DNA from: Kitasatospora terrestris
Lineage (GTDB): Bacteria; Actinomycetota; Actinomycetes; Streptomycetales; Streptomycetaceae
Assembly: GCF_039542905.1 (NCBI RefSeq)
Contig: NZ_BAABIS010000001.1
Location: 2,046,001-2,110,000 of the forward strand
Length of the DNA: 64,000 nt
Direction of reading: 5' to 3'
Position numbers and translations under genes: made by a program. Each line of letters begins with the position of its first letter. The first letter of the stretch is position 1. The notes under the pieces were generated by a model, which saw only the letters and a program-made list of their open reading frames with translations, was not told where the DNA came from and did not search any database. Positions 41,020-50,754 of this stretch are shown one piece after another.

Positions 41020-43047
41020 ATGCGGCACCCCGAGGCGTACCCCCACTCCGTCACCCGCGAGGACCTGCGCATCCCGCTGCCGGACGGCACCGAGCTGGCC
41101 GCCCGGGTCTGGCGGCCGGTGACCGACCACCCGGTGCCCGCCCTGCTGGAGTACCTGCCGGACCGGCTGGGCGACCGCACGGCGCCGCGCGACGCCGAGC
41201 GGCACCCCTGGTACGCCGGGCACGGCTACGCCTCCGTCCGGGTCGACGCCCGCGGCCACGGCAACTCCGGCGGGCTGCCCGGCGACGAGTACGGCGAGCA
41301 GGAGCCGGCCGACGGCGTCGCGGTGATCGAGTGGCTGGCCGCCCGGCCCTGGTGCAGCGGGCGGGTCGGCGCGTTCGGGATCGCCCGGGGCGGTGCCGCC
41401 GCCCTCCGGCTCGCCGCCCTCGCCCCGCCCGCCCTGCGGGCCGTGGTCGCCGTCTGCTCCACCGACGACCCCTACGACGACGCGCACCACTGCGGCGGCT
41501 CGCTGCTCGCGGTCGGCACGCACGCCCGGTCGGCCGCCCGGCTCGCCCTGACCGCCCTCCCGCCGGACCCGCGGTACGTCGGCGATGCCTGGAAGCCGCT
41601 GTGGCGCGAGCGCCTGGAGGCCGTCGAGCCGCCCGTCCACGCCTGGCTCGCCCACCAGACCCGGGACGCGTACTGGCGCCGCGGCGGCGTCCGCGAGGAC
41701 CACCCGGCGATCCGCGCCGCCGTCCTCGCCGTCGGCGGCTGGGCCGACCCGCACCGGGACACCGTGCTGCGGCTGGTCGAGCACCTCCGGGCCCCCGTCC
41801 GCGGACTGATCGGCCCCTGGCCGCACCAGTACCCCGACCAGGGCCTGCCGCCCGGCCCGGCGATCGGCTTCCTCCAGGAGACCCTGCGCTGGTGGGACCA
41901 CTGGCTGAAGGACGAGGACACCGGCGTCATGGCCGAGGCCGCCCTGCGGACCTGGATGAACGAGTCCGTCCCGCCCGCCACCGGCTACGCCAACCGGCCG
42001 GGCCGCTGGGTCGGCGACGAGAGCTGGCCCTCGCCCGACGTGCGCGAGGTCCACTACAGCCTGGACGACGCGCTGCGCACCGCCGGCACCCCCTCCGACG
42101 ACCGCTTCGTACCGGTCCGCTCCCCGCAGCACACCGGCATCGACGCCGGCCGCTTCGTGCCGGCCGGGAACGCCGCCGACCTGCCGCCCGACCAGCGCGA
42201 GGAGGACGGCCGGTCGGTCTGCTTCGACTCCGCGCCGCTGCCCGAGCCGGTGGAGGTCCTCGGCCGGGCGTCGCTCCGGCTGCGGGTGCGCAGCCGGGCC
42301 CGGCGCGGGCAGGTGGTCGCCCGGCTGTGCGACGTCGCCCCTGACGGGTCGTCGACCCTGGTCACCCGCGGGGTGCTCAACCTCGCGGCGCGGGCCGGTC
42401 GGGACCTGGTGGTCGAGTGGGAGCCGGGCGCCGTCGAGGACGTCGGGCTCGAACTCGCCGGCATCGCCCACGACTTCCCCGCCGGGCACCGGATCCGGCT
42501 GGCGCTGTCCTCCGCGTACTGGCCCTGGGTGTGGCCGCAGCCCGATCCGACCGGCTTCGAACTCGACCCCGGGCACAGCGTGTTGACCCTGCCGGTCCGC
42601 CACCTGGCGGCCGACGCGGGCAGTGCGCCGATCACCTTCGAGGCGCCCGAGCAGTCCGCGCCGCTCGGCGTCCGGTCCACCGAGCCGCTCACCGCCCGGC
42701 CCGAGCGCCTGGTGGTGCACGACGTCGCGCAGGGCGAGTGGCGGCTGGAGCTCGACCCCGACCCGAGCGGCCCGCACACCCATCCGGACGGACTGGTGCA
42801 CGAGGAGCACGCGTTGGAGGCGTACCGGATCCGGTCCGACGATCCGCTGAGCGCACGGACCCGCTCGGACCGGACGATCCGGATGGAGCGGCCGGACATC
42901 GGATGGGACGTCACCGTGCAGACCCGGTCCGAGATCTCCTGCGACGCCACGCACTTCACCACCCGCGACCACCTGCGGGCGCTGGAGGGCGCCGACGTGG
43001 TCTTCGAACGGGAGTGGGAGCGGCGGGTTCCGCGTACCGCGTCCTGA
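41020..43047 (+). CDS. CocE/NonD-like alpha/beta protein lacking the nucleophile Ser
   Basis: 675 residues, no signal peptide. The alpha/beta-hydrolase core (IPLPDGTELAARVWRP, DARGHGNSGG), a jelly-roll C-terminal domain (VLGRASLRLRVRSRARRGQV, DFPAGHRIRLALSSAYWPWVWP) and the family Asp (VGGWADPHRD) and His (GPWPHQYPDQG) positions all match X-Pro dipeptidyl-peptidase/cocaine-esterase-type hydrolases. The nucleophile elbow, however, reads GIARGG instead of GxSxxG, with GCC (Ala) at the Ser codon. Hydrolysis by the usual route is not expected. The start ATG follows GGAGAGG. It may be a pseudoenzyme. Confidence 0.82.
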   Translation: MRHPEAYPHSVTREDLRIPLPDGTELAARVWRPVTDHPVPALLEYLPDRLGDRTAPRDAERHPWYAGHGYASVRVDARGHGNSGGLPGDEYGEQEPADGVAVIEWLAARPWCSGRVGAFGIARGGAAALRLAALAPPALRAVVAVCSTDDPYDDAHHCGGSLLAVGTHARSAARLALTALPPDPRYVGDAWKPLWRERLEAVEPPVHAWLAHQTRDAYWRRGGVREDHPAIRAAVLAVGGWADPHRDTVLRLVEHLRAPVRGLIGPWPHQYPDQGLPPGPAIGFLQETLRWWDHWLKDEDTGVMAEAALRTWMNESVPPATGYANRPGRWVGDESWPSPDVREVHYSLDDALRTAGTPSDDRFVPVRSPQHTGIDAGRFVPAGNAADLPPDQREEDGRSVCFDSAPLPEPVEVLGRASLRLRVRSRARRGQVVARLCDVAPDGSSTLVTRGVLNLAARAGRDLVVEWEPGAVEDVGLELAGIAHDFPAGHRIRLALSSAYWPWVWPQPDPTGFELDPGHSVLTLPVRHLAADAGSAPITFEAPEQSAPLGVRSTEPLTARPERLVVHDVAQGEWRLELDPDPSGPHTHPDGLVHEEHALEAYRIRSDDPLSARTRSDRTIRMERPDIGWDVTVQTRSEISCDATHFTTRDHLRALEGADVVFEREWERRVPRTAS

Positions 43048-43048
43048 G

Positions 43049-43077
43049 ACGGCGCCGGATTTTCGTTTCAGCGCCGT
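43049..43077 (+). terminator. Hairpin after the CocE-like gene
   Basis: ACGGCGC and GCGCCGT pair across a 15-base T-rich loop and are followed by TTC, just past the stop codon. Confidence 0.4.
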
Positions 43078-43189
43078 TTCACGGTGGTTTCGACGCGGTC
43101 CGGGCCTGGGAGCTGGGCACTTAGTTCACAATCTGATCCAAGGATCGAGTAAAGCCGTGAGCTGCTGGTTCCGGAACTTCGCCGGAACC

Positions 43190-43219
43190 TTGACACCTTT
43201 GAGAGCGCTCCCGGAGACT
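43190..43219 (+). promoter_or_regulatory. Promoter with LacI-type operator before the GH55/discoidin gene
   Basis: TTGACA (43190-43195) and a weak GAGACT (43214-43219) are 18 bases apart. The spacer contains GAGAGCGCTCCC (43201-43212), a variant of the GGGAGAGCGCTCTCCC palindrome found before the LacI and GH16 genes. A bound repressor there would block RNA polymerase. Confidence 0.6.
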
Positions 43220-43281
43220 CCGGTGGCGGGGCGCCCCACCCCACCCAGACTCCCACCCCACCCCCACCGGAGGAGTAGCCC

Positions 43282-45849
43282 GTGAGGCTCACCTCAGCAC
43301 GCTCGCGCAGCGGTTCGGCCGGCGTCGTCGGACTCGCCATGCTCGCCGGGACCGTCCTGGCCCTGCCCGGCTCCGCCGCCCACGCCGCGGACACCCTGAT
43401 CTCCCAGGGCCGGACCGTCACCTCGTCCTCGGTCGAGAACGGCGGCACCCCCGCGGCCGCCGCGGTCGACGGCAACACCGGCACCCGCTGGTCGAGCGCC
43501 GCCAGTGACCAGCAGTGGCTGCAGGTCGACCTCGGTGCGTCGGCGTCGATCAGCAAGGTCGTCCTGCAGTGGGAGGCCGCCTACGGCAAGGCGTACCAGA
43601 TCCAGACCTCCGCCGACGGCGCGAGCTGGACCACCGTCTACTCCACCACCACCGGCACCGGCGGCACCGAGACCCTGAACGTCACCGGCTCCGGGCGCTA
43701 CGTGCGGATGAACGGCATCACCCGCGGCACCGGATACGGCTACTCCCTCTGGGAGTTCCAGGTCTTCGGCTCGCTGACCGGCGGCGGCACCACCTGCGGG
43801 ACGGCCAACGCCGCCCAGGGCAAGGCCGCGACCTCGTCCTCCACCGAGAACGGCGGCACCGCCGCCGCCAACGCGGTGGACGGCAACACCGGCACCCGCT
43901 GGGCCTCCGCCGCCGCCGACCCGCAGTGGCTGCAGGTCGACCTCGGCAGCGAACAGCAGCTCTGCCAGGTCCAGTTGAACTGGGAGGCCGCCTACGGCAA
44001 GGCCTACCAGATCCAGACCTCCAACGACGGCACCAACTGGTCGACCGTCTACTCGACCACCACCGGCGCCGGCGGCAACGAGACCCTCAACGTCAACGGC
44101 TCCGGCCGCTACGTCCGGATGTACGGCACCCAGCGCGGCACCGGATACGGCTACTCCCTCTGGGAGTTCGCGGTGCACACCGGGGGCACCTCGGTGCCGC
44201 CGGTGCAGGGCGGCGGCGACCTCGGCCCGAACGTGCTGGTCTTCGACCCGTCCACGCCGAACATCCAGGCCAAGGTCGACGAGGTCTTCACCAAGCAGGA
44301 GTCGAACCAGTTCGGCAACGAGCGCTACGCGCTGCTGTTCAAGCCCGGCACCTACAGCAACATCAACGCCCAGATCGGCTTCTACACCTCGATCGCGGGC
44401 CTGGGCCTGAACCCGGACGACACCACCTTCAACGGCGACGTCACCGTCGACGCCGGCTGGTTCAACGGCAACGCCACCCAGAACTTCTGGCGCTCCGCCG
44501 AGAACCTGCACCTCAAGCCGGTCAGCGGCACCGACCGCTGGGCCGTCTCGCAGGCCGCGCCGTTCCGCCGGATGCACGTCGAGGGCGGCCTCAACCTCGC
44601 CCCCAACGGCTACGGCTGGGCCTCCGGCGGCTACATCGCCGACTCGAAGATCGACGGCCAGGTCGGCAACTACTCGCAGCAGCAGTGGTACACCCGCGAC
44701 AGCTCGATCGGCGGCTTCTCCAACGGCGTCTGGAACCAGACCTTCTCCGGCGTCCAGGGCGCGCCCGCGCAGGGCTTCCCCAACCCGCCGTACACCACGC
44801 TGGACACCACCCCGGTCTCGCAGGAGAAGCCGTTCCTCTACCTGGACGGCAGCGACTACAAGGTCTTCGTGCCGGCCAAGCGCACCAACGCCCGCGGCAC
44901 CTCCTGGGGCAACGGCGCGCCGCAGGGCGCCTCGCTGCCGCTGAACCAGTTCTACGTGGTCAAGCCGGGCGCCACCGCCGCGACCATCAACCAGGCGCTG
45001 GCACAGGGCCTCAACCTGCTCTTCACCCCCGGCGTCTACCACGTCGACCAGACCCTCAACGTGACCCGCCCCGGCACGGTCGTGCTCGGCCTCGGCCTCG
45101 CCACCGTCGTCCCGGACAACGGCGTCACCGCGCTGAAGGTCGCCGACGTGGACGGCGTCAAGGTCTCCGGCCTGCTGCTGGACGCCGGCACCGTCAACTC
45201 CCCCGCCCTGCTGCAGGTCGGCGAGGCCGGCCCGGGCGCGAGCCACGCGGCCGACCCGATCGTCATCCAGGACGTCTTCGTCCGGGTCGGCGGCGCCGGC
45301 GCGGGCAAGGCCACCAACGGCATGGTGATCAACGCCAACAACACCGTCGTCGACCACACCTGGATCTGGCGCGCGGACCACGGCGCGGGCGTCGGCTGGG
45401 AGACCAACCGCTCCGACTACGGCTTCGTGGTCGGCGGCAACGACGTCCTGGCGACCGGCCTGTTCGTCGAGCACTTCAACAAGTACGACGTCTGGTGGAA
45501 GGGCAACGGCGGCCGGACGATCTTCTTCCAGAACGAGAAGGCGTACGACGCGCCCAACCAGGCCGCGATCCAGAACGGCAGCACCCGCGGCTACGCGGCC
45601 TACAAGGTCGACGACGCCGTCAACACCCACGAGGGCTGGGGCCTGGGCAGCTACTGCTACTTCAACGTCGACCCGACGATCATCATGGACCACGGCTTCG
45701 AGGTCCCGGTCAAGGCGGGCGTGAAGCTGCACGACATCCTGGTCAACTCGCTCGGCGGCAACGGCCAGTTCGCCCACGTGGTGAACAACACCGGCGCCCC
45801 GACCTCGGGGACCTCGACCACCCCGTCCAACGTGGTCTCCTTCCCCTGA
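43282..45849 (+). CDS. Secreted GH55-type beta-1,3-glucanase with two discoidin (CBM32-like) domains
   Basis: 855 residues, GTG start after GGAGGAG. The signal peptide ends near AHA. Two F5/8-type discoidin domains follow (about 35-170 and 173-305), each with AVDGNTGTRW, WLQVDLG, AYGKAYQIQTS and GYGYSLWEF. The remainder (from GPNVLVFDPSTPN) is a GH55-type double beta-helix with RRMHVEGGLNL, TIFFQNEKAYDAPNQAA and GLGSYCYFNVDP. It is a paralogue of the 15.0 kb protein, which carries ricin domains instead. The discoidin modules should anchor it to glucan. The upstream LacI-type site suggests induction by beta-glucan fragments. Confidence 0.8.
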   Translation: MRLTSARSRSGSAGVVGLAMLAGTVLALPGSAAHAADTLISQGRTVTSSSVENGGTPAAAAVDGNTGTRWSSAASDQQWLQVDLGASASISKVVLQWEAAYGKAYQIQTSADGASWTTVYSTTTGTGGTETLNVTGSGRYVRMNGITRGTGYGYSLWEFQVFGSLTGGGTTCGTANAAQGKAATSSSTENGGTAAANAVDGNTGTRWASAAADPQWLQVDLGSEQQLCQVQLNWEAAYGKAYQIQTSNDGTNWSTVYSTTTGAGGNETLNVNGSGRYVRMYGTQRGTGYGYSLWEFAVHTGGTSVPPVQGGGDLGPNVLVFDPSTPNIQAKVDEVFTKQESNQFGNERYALLFKPGTYSNINAQIGFYTSIAGLGLNPDDTTFNGDVTVDAGWFNGNATQNFWRSAENLHLKPVSGTDRWAVSQAAPFRRMHVEGGLNLAPNGYGWASGGYIADSKIDGQVGNYSQQQWYTRDSSIGGFSNGVWNQTFSGVQGAPAQGFPNPPYTTLDTTPVSQEKPFLYLDGSDYKVFVPAKRTNARGTSWGNGAPQGASLPLNQFYVVKPGATAATINQALAQGLNLLFTPGVYHVDQTLNVTRPGTVVLGLGLATVVPDNGVTALKVADVDGVKVSGLLLDAGTVNSPALLQVGEAGPGASHAADPIVIQDVFVRVGGAGAGKATNGMVINANNTVVDHTWIWRADHGAGVGWETNRSDYGFVVGGNDVLATGLFVEHFNKYDVWWKGNGGRTIFFQNEKAYDAPNQAAIQNGSTRGYAAYKVDDAVNTHEGWGLGSYCYFNVDPTIIMDHGFEVPVKAGVKLHDILVNSLGGNGQFAHVVNNTGAPTSGTSTTPSNVVSFP
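43525..43773 (+). repeat. 249-base near-identical repeat, copy A
   Basis: Most of the first discoidin-domain coding sequence. It matches, in reverse orientation, 55198-55446 in the GH16 gene; by eye, 43548-43773 differs at one base only. This is far closer than the two genes otherwise are. Confidence 0.85.
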
Positions 45850-45861
45850 CACACCGACAGC

Positions 45862-45903
45862 GGAGCGCTCCGTCCGGGCAGTCGTGCCCGGGCGGGGCGC
45901 TCC
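45862..45903 (+). terminator. Hairpin terminator after the GH55/discoidin gene
   Basis: Arms GGAGCGCTCCGTCCGGGCA and TGCCCGGGCGGGGCGCTCC pair around GTCG with a small internal mismatch, directly after the stop codon. Confidence 0.7.
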
Positions 45904-45920
45904 CGTGCGTCCACGACCCC

Positions 45921-45950
45921 TTGACGGCGATCAATGGTCCAGTCCAATCT
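45921..45950 (+). promoter_or_regulatory. Chitinase promoter with a chitinase-type repeat
   Basis: TTGACG (45921-45926), 18-base spacer, CAATCT (45945-45950). TGGTCCAGTCCA (45935-45946) overlaps the spacer and -10 and matches 10 of 12 bases of the Streptomyces chitinase repeat TGGTCCAGACCT. Confidence 0.65.
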
Positions 45951-46018
45951 TGACCCCGGCATCCCCACCGAGGCTCCCACACCTACCGGACAACCCCACT
46001 CATCCGGAGGTAAACCTC

Positions 46019-48328
<2,310 letters not shown>

Positions 48329-48334
48329 CCCACC

Positions 48335-48381
48335 GGCCCGGCAGGGGCTCGTGACGGACCGTCGCGAGCCCCTGCCGGGCC
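48335..48381. terminator. Bidirectional hairpin, chitinase / HD gene
   Basis: Perfect 17-bp arms (48335-48351 and 48365-48381) around a 13-base loop, between convergent genes. Confidence 0.75.
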
Positions 48382-48395
48382 CGGCCGCGGCCGGT

Positions 48396-48998
48396 TCAGC
48401 GGAGCAGGACCGCCCCCTCCTCGAAGCCGTGGCCGTACTCGGCCACCAGCCCGCCCAGGTCCGGCTCGCCGAACTCGGCGGCCAGCGAACGGAACGCCGC
48501 CACCTTGTCCGCCCCGAACCGCGCGACCCGCGCGGCGTACGCGGCCCCGTCGAGGAACCTCGGCGGGCTGCTCTTGGAGTGGAACTTGTCGGCGTACATC
48601 ACCAGCCGCTCCTCGGCGCTCTCCGCCAGGTAGTCGGCGACCGGGATCGGAAGCCCCTGCTCGGTCACGTCCCGCCGGGTCAGCCCCACGCCGGTGTGGC
48701 AGGAGGCGAACCGGCAGAGCGACTCGGGCAGCCCCTCCGCCCGCAGGATCCCGTGCCCCAGCACCCCGTGCCGGATGTAGTGGCCGTCCCCGACGCGGTA
48801 GACGCCGATGTCGTGGAGCAGGGCGCCGACCTCGACGAGCTCCGCGTCCACCTCCAGCCCCGCGCGTTCGGCGAGGGAGACCGCGATCCGGGCCACGATC
48901 TCGCAGTGCGTGAGGACCAGGTCGAGGGCCTCGGGGGTGGGCGCGTAGCGCTCGTGCAGGGCGCGGACGCCGCGGATGTCGGGAAGGTTCACCCGCAC
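48396..48998 (-). CDS. HD-domain phosphohydrolase-like protein
   Basis: About 200 residues. The HD metal site is visible: H in LTHCEIVARIAVSLAE, ALLHDIGVYRV (His-Asp), HYIRHGVLGHGIL and the later Asp in LVMYADKFHS. Proteins of this size are stand-alone HD phosphohydrolases acting on nucleotides or phosphate esters; the substrate is unknown. It starts three bases after the LacI stop, so the two are cotranscribed. GTG at 48998 or at 48992 (better placed after AGGG) can both serve. Its link to glucan metabolism is unclear. Confidence 0.82.
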   Translation of the reverse strand: MRVNLPDIRGVRALHERYAPTPEALDLVLTHCEIVARIAVSLAERAGLEVDAELVEVGALLHDIGVYRVGDGHYIRHGVLGHGILRAEGLPESLCRFASCHTGVGLTRRDVTEQGLPIPVADYLAESAEERLVMYADKFHSKSSPPRFLDGAAYAARVARFGADKVAAFRSLAAEFGEPDLGGLVAEYGHGFEEGAVLLR

Positions 48999-49001
48999 AC
49001 C

Positions 49002-50072
49002 CTAGGCCGACTGCCGGACCACCAGTTCGGGCTCGAAGATCACGCAGGTGGGGCGGGCGGCCGGGTCGGCGAGCCGGGTCAGCAGGATCCGGGTCATCTC
49101 CTCGGCCATCCGTTCCACCGGCTGTCGCACGGTGGTCAGCAACGGGCGGCCGGAGAGCGCGGCGCTGCTGTCGTCGAAGCCGACCACGGCGACGTCCTCG
49201 GGCACCCGGCGGCCGTGCTCGGCGAGCACCGCGAGCGCGCCGCGGGCCATCAGGTCGTTGGCGGCGAACACGCCGTCCAGCTCCGGTTCCTCGGCCAGCA
49301 GCCGGGCCATCGCCCGCTCGCCCCCGGCGTGCGTGAAGTCCGCCTCCACGGCGGGGGTGAACGGGTGGCCGTGCCGGGCCATCGCGTCGCGGAAGCCGGC
49401 CAGCCGGTCCCGGCCGGCCTGGACGCCGGACGGGCCGGCGATGGTCACCACCCGTCGGCAGCCGCGGGCGGCCAGGTGGTCGGCGGCCAGCCGGGCACCG
49501 TCCCGGTTGGCCAGGTCGACGTAGCTGAGCGGCAGCGCCGCGTCCGGCGCGCCGAACAGGACCGCCGGCCGGCCGGAGGCCAGCAGCGCGGCGGGCAGCG
49601 CGTCCTCGGCGTGGGTGGTGACCACCAGCGCGCCGTCCGCGCCGCCCCCGTGCAGGTAGGACACCACCTGCTCGCGGGAGGCCGGGGTGTCGGCCAGCAT
49701 CAGCACCGGGTGCATGCCGTGCGGCCGCAGGGCCGCGAAGACCCCGCTGACCACCCGGCCGAAGAACGGGTCGGTGAAGACCGCGGCGCCCGGGCCCTCG
49801 GGGCTGTCCTCGCCGGCCCCGGTGACCACCAGGGCGACCGTGGCGGCCCGCCGGACGGGGTCGGGGCGGCGGGTGACCAGCGAGCGGGCCGCGCTGTTGG
49901 GGGTGTACCCGGTGCTGGCCACCGCGCGGCGGACCGCCTCCTGGATGGCCGGGTCCACATTGCGCACGCCGTTCACGACCCGGGACACCGTGGCCCGGGA
50001 GACACCGGCTTCCCGGGCGACGTCCTCGAGGGTGGCCGAGCGGCGTCCGACCGCGGGAGTGGCTTCGCTCAT
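49002..50072 (-). CDS. LacI-family transcriptional regulator
   Basis: 356 residues. The DNA-binding head ATLEDVAREAGVSRATVSRVVNG with hinge VASTGYTPNSAARSLVTRR is complete, followed by a periplasmic-binding-protein-type sensor domain (VALVVTGAG, GALVVTTHA, DGVFAANDLMARGAL, VVGFDDSSAALSGRPLLTTVRQP). It should bind a sugar effector. A perfect GGGAGAGCGCTCTCCC palindrome lies 20 bases before the ATG and overlaps its promoter (-10 TATAAA at 50079-50084), so it likely represses itself. The same palindrome precedes the nearby GH16 and GH55 genes. The mRNA may be leaderless. Confidence 0.93.
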   Translation of the reverse strand: MSEATPAVGRRSATLEDVAREAGVSRATVSRVVNGVRNVDPAIQEAVRRAVASTGYTPNSAARSLVTRRPDPVRRAATVALVVTGAGEDSPEGPGAAVFTDPFFGRVVSGVFAALRPHGMHPVLMLADTPASREQVVSYLHGGGADGALVVTTHAEDALPAALLASGRPAVLFGAPDAALPLSYVDLANRDGARLAADHLAARGCRRVVTIAGPSGVQAGRDRLAGFRDAMARHGHPFTPAVEADFTHAGGERAMARLLAEEPELDGVFAANDLMARGALAVLAEHGRRVPEDVAVVGFDDSSAALSGRPLLTTVRQPVERMAEEMTRILLTRLADPAARPTCVIFEPELVVRQSA

Positions 50073-50078
50073 GGGCCC

Positions 50079-50107
50079 TTTATAGCACGTCGGGAGAGCG
50101 CTCTCCC
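50079..50107 (-). promoter_or_regulatory. Autoregulatory LacI promoter/operator
   Basis: GGGAGAGCGCTCTCCC (50092-50107) is a perfect 16-base palindrome. Read on the minus strand it is followed by TATAAA (50079-50084), which ends six bases before the LacI start codon, so the operator covers the region between -35 and -10. Confidence 0.75.
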
Positions 50108-50140
50108 AGAGTTGGCCGGAGAGTTGCGGAACCGGCCTGA

Positions 50141-50683
50141 TCAGGCATGCTCCCGCCAGCAGGTCATCACGGCCGTGGCCACGGTCAGCGCGATGTTCGC
50201 CCGGCTGCGGACGGGCGTGCCGAAACCGGCCGGCAGCCCGGCCACGTCCACCAGCAGCAGCATCGAGTCCTTGCGGACGACCACCGAGCCGTCCGCCCTG
50301 GCGAACGCCGCCTCCCCCAGGCCGTCCACCGCCGTCGCGCCGGCCGCCTCGGCCCGGCGCCGCTCGAACAGCGCCTCGGCGGCCGGCCGGTCGGCGGTCT
50401 GGTCGACCACCAGGGCCAGCGTGGCGCCCGGGAAGACGTACGGGCAGGTGTACCGCGGATCCACCCAGCTGCCGGTCAGCGGCGTGATCAGGGCGGTGCC
50501 CAGCGCACCGGTCACCTCCCGCTCCACGTCGCCGCCGCAGACCATCAGCGCCGCCCGGGAGGGCTGCCGGGCGGCGGCGGGCGGGGGGCCCGGCGCCGGC
50601 GGTGCGGCGCCGCAGCCGGCCGCCGCCGCGGCCAGCGCCAGTGACACCAGGACTCCTGCGGCTGCTGCGACTGCTCGGCGCAT
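50141..50683 (-). CDS. Small lipoprotein, DUF3558-like in layout
   Basis: 180 residues. The signal peptide (AVAAAAGVLVSLALAAAAAGC) ends in a lipobox Cys. A Pro/Ala-rich stretch follows, then a compact domain with Cys pairs (MVCGGDVEREV, RYTCPYVFPGA, TCWREH) and VDGLGEAAFARADGSVVVRKDSMLLLVDV, which resembles the G-E-A-hydrophobic core of DUF3558-type actinobacterial lipoproteins. The function is unknown. GGGAG precedes the ATG at 50683. It lies upstream of the LacI regulator on the same strand, with the LacI promoter between. Confidence 0.72.
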   Translation of the reverse strand: MRRAVAAAAGVLVSLALAAAAAGCGAAPPAPGPPPAAARQPSRAALMVCGGDVEREVTGALGTALITPLTGSWVDPRYTCPYVFPGATLALVVDQTADRPAAEALFERRRAEAAGATAVDGLGEAAFARADGSVVVRKDSMLLLVDVAGLPAGFGTPVRSRANIALTVATAVMTCWREHA

Positions 50684-50705
50684 GGCGCTCCCTCGCGGGT
50701 ACGGG

Positions 50706-50738
50706 CCGGACCCGGGGCGGCTCGCGCCCCGGGTCCGG
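50706..50738 (-). terminator. Hairpin terminator after the DUF1996 gene
   Basis: Perfect 14-bp arms CCGGACCCGGGGCG and CGCCCCGGGTCCGG with a 5-base loop, just downstream of the minus-strand DUF1996 gene. Confidence 0.75.
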
Positions 50739-50754
50739 CGATTTTCCGGGTGGA

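Noticed and set aside
45862..45903. GGAGCGCTCC after the GH55 gene as another LacI operator
   Set aside because: It lies after the stop codon as one arm of a long hairpin, so a terminator explains it better.
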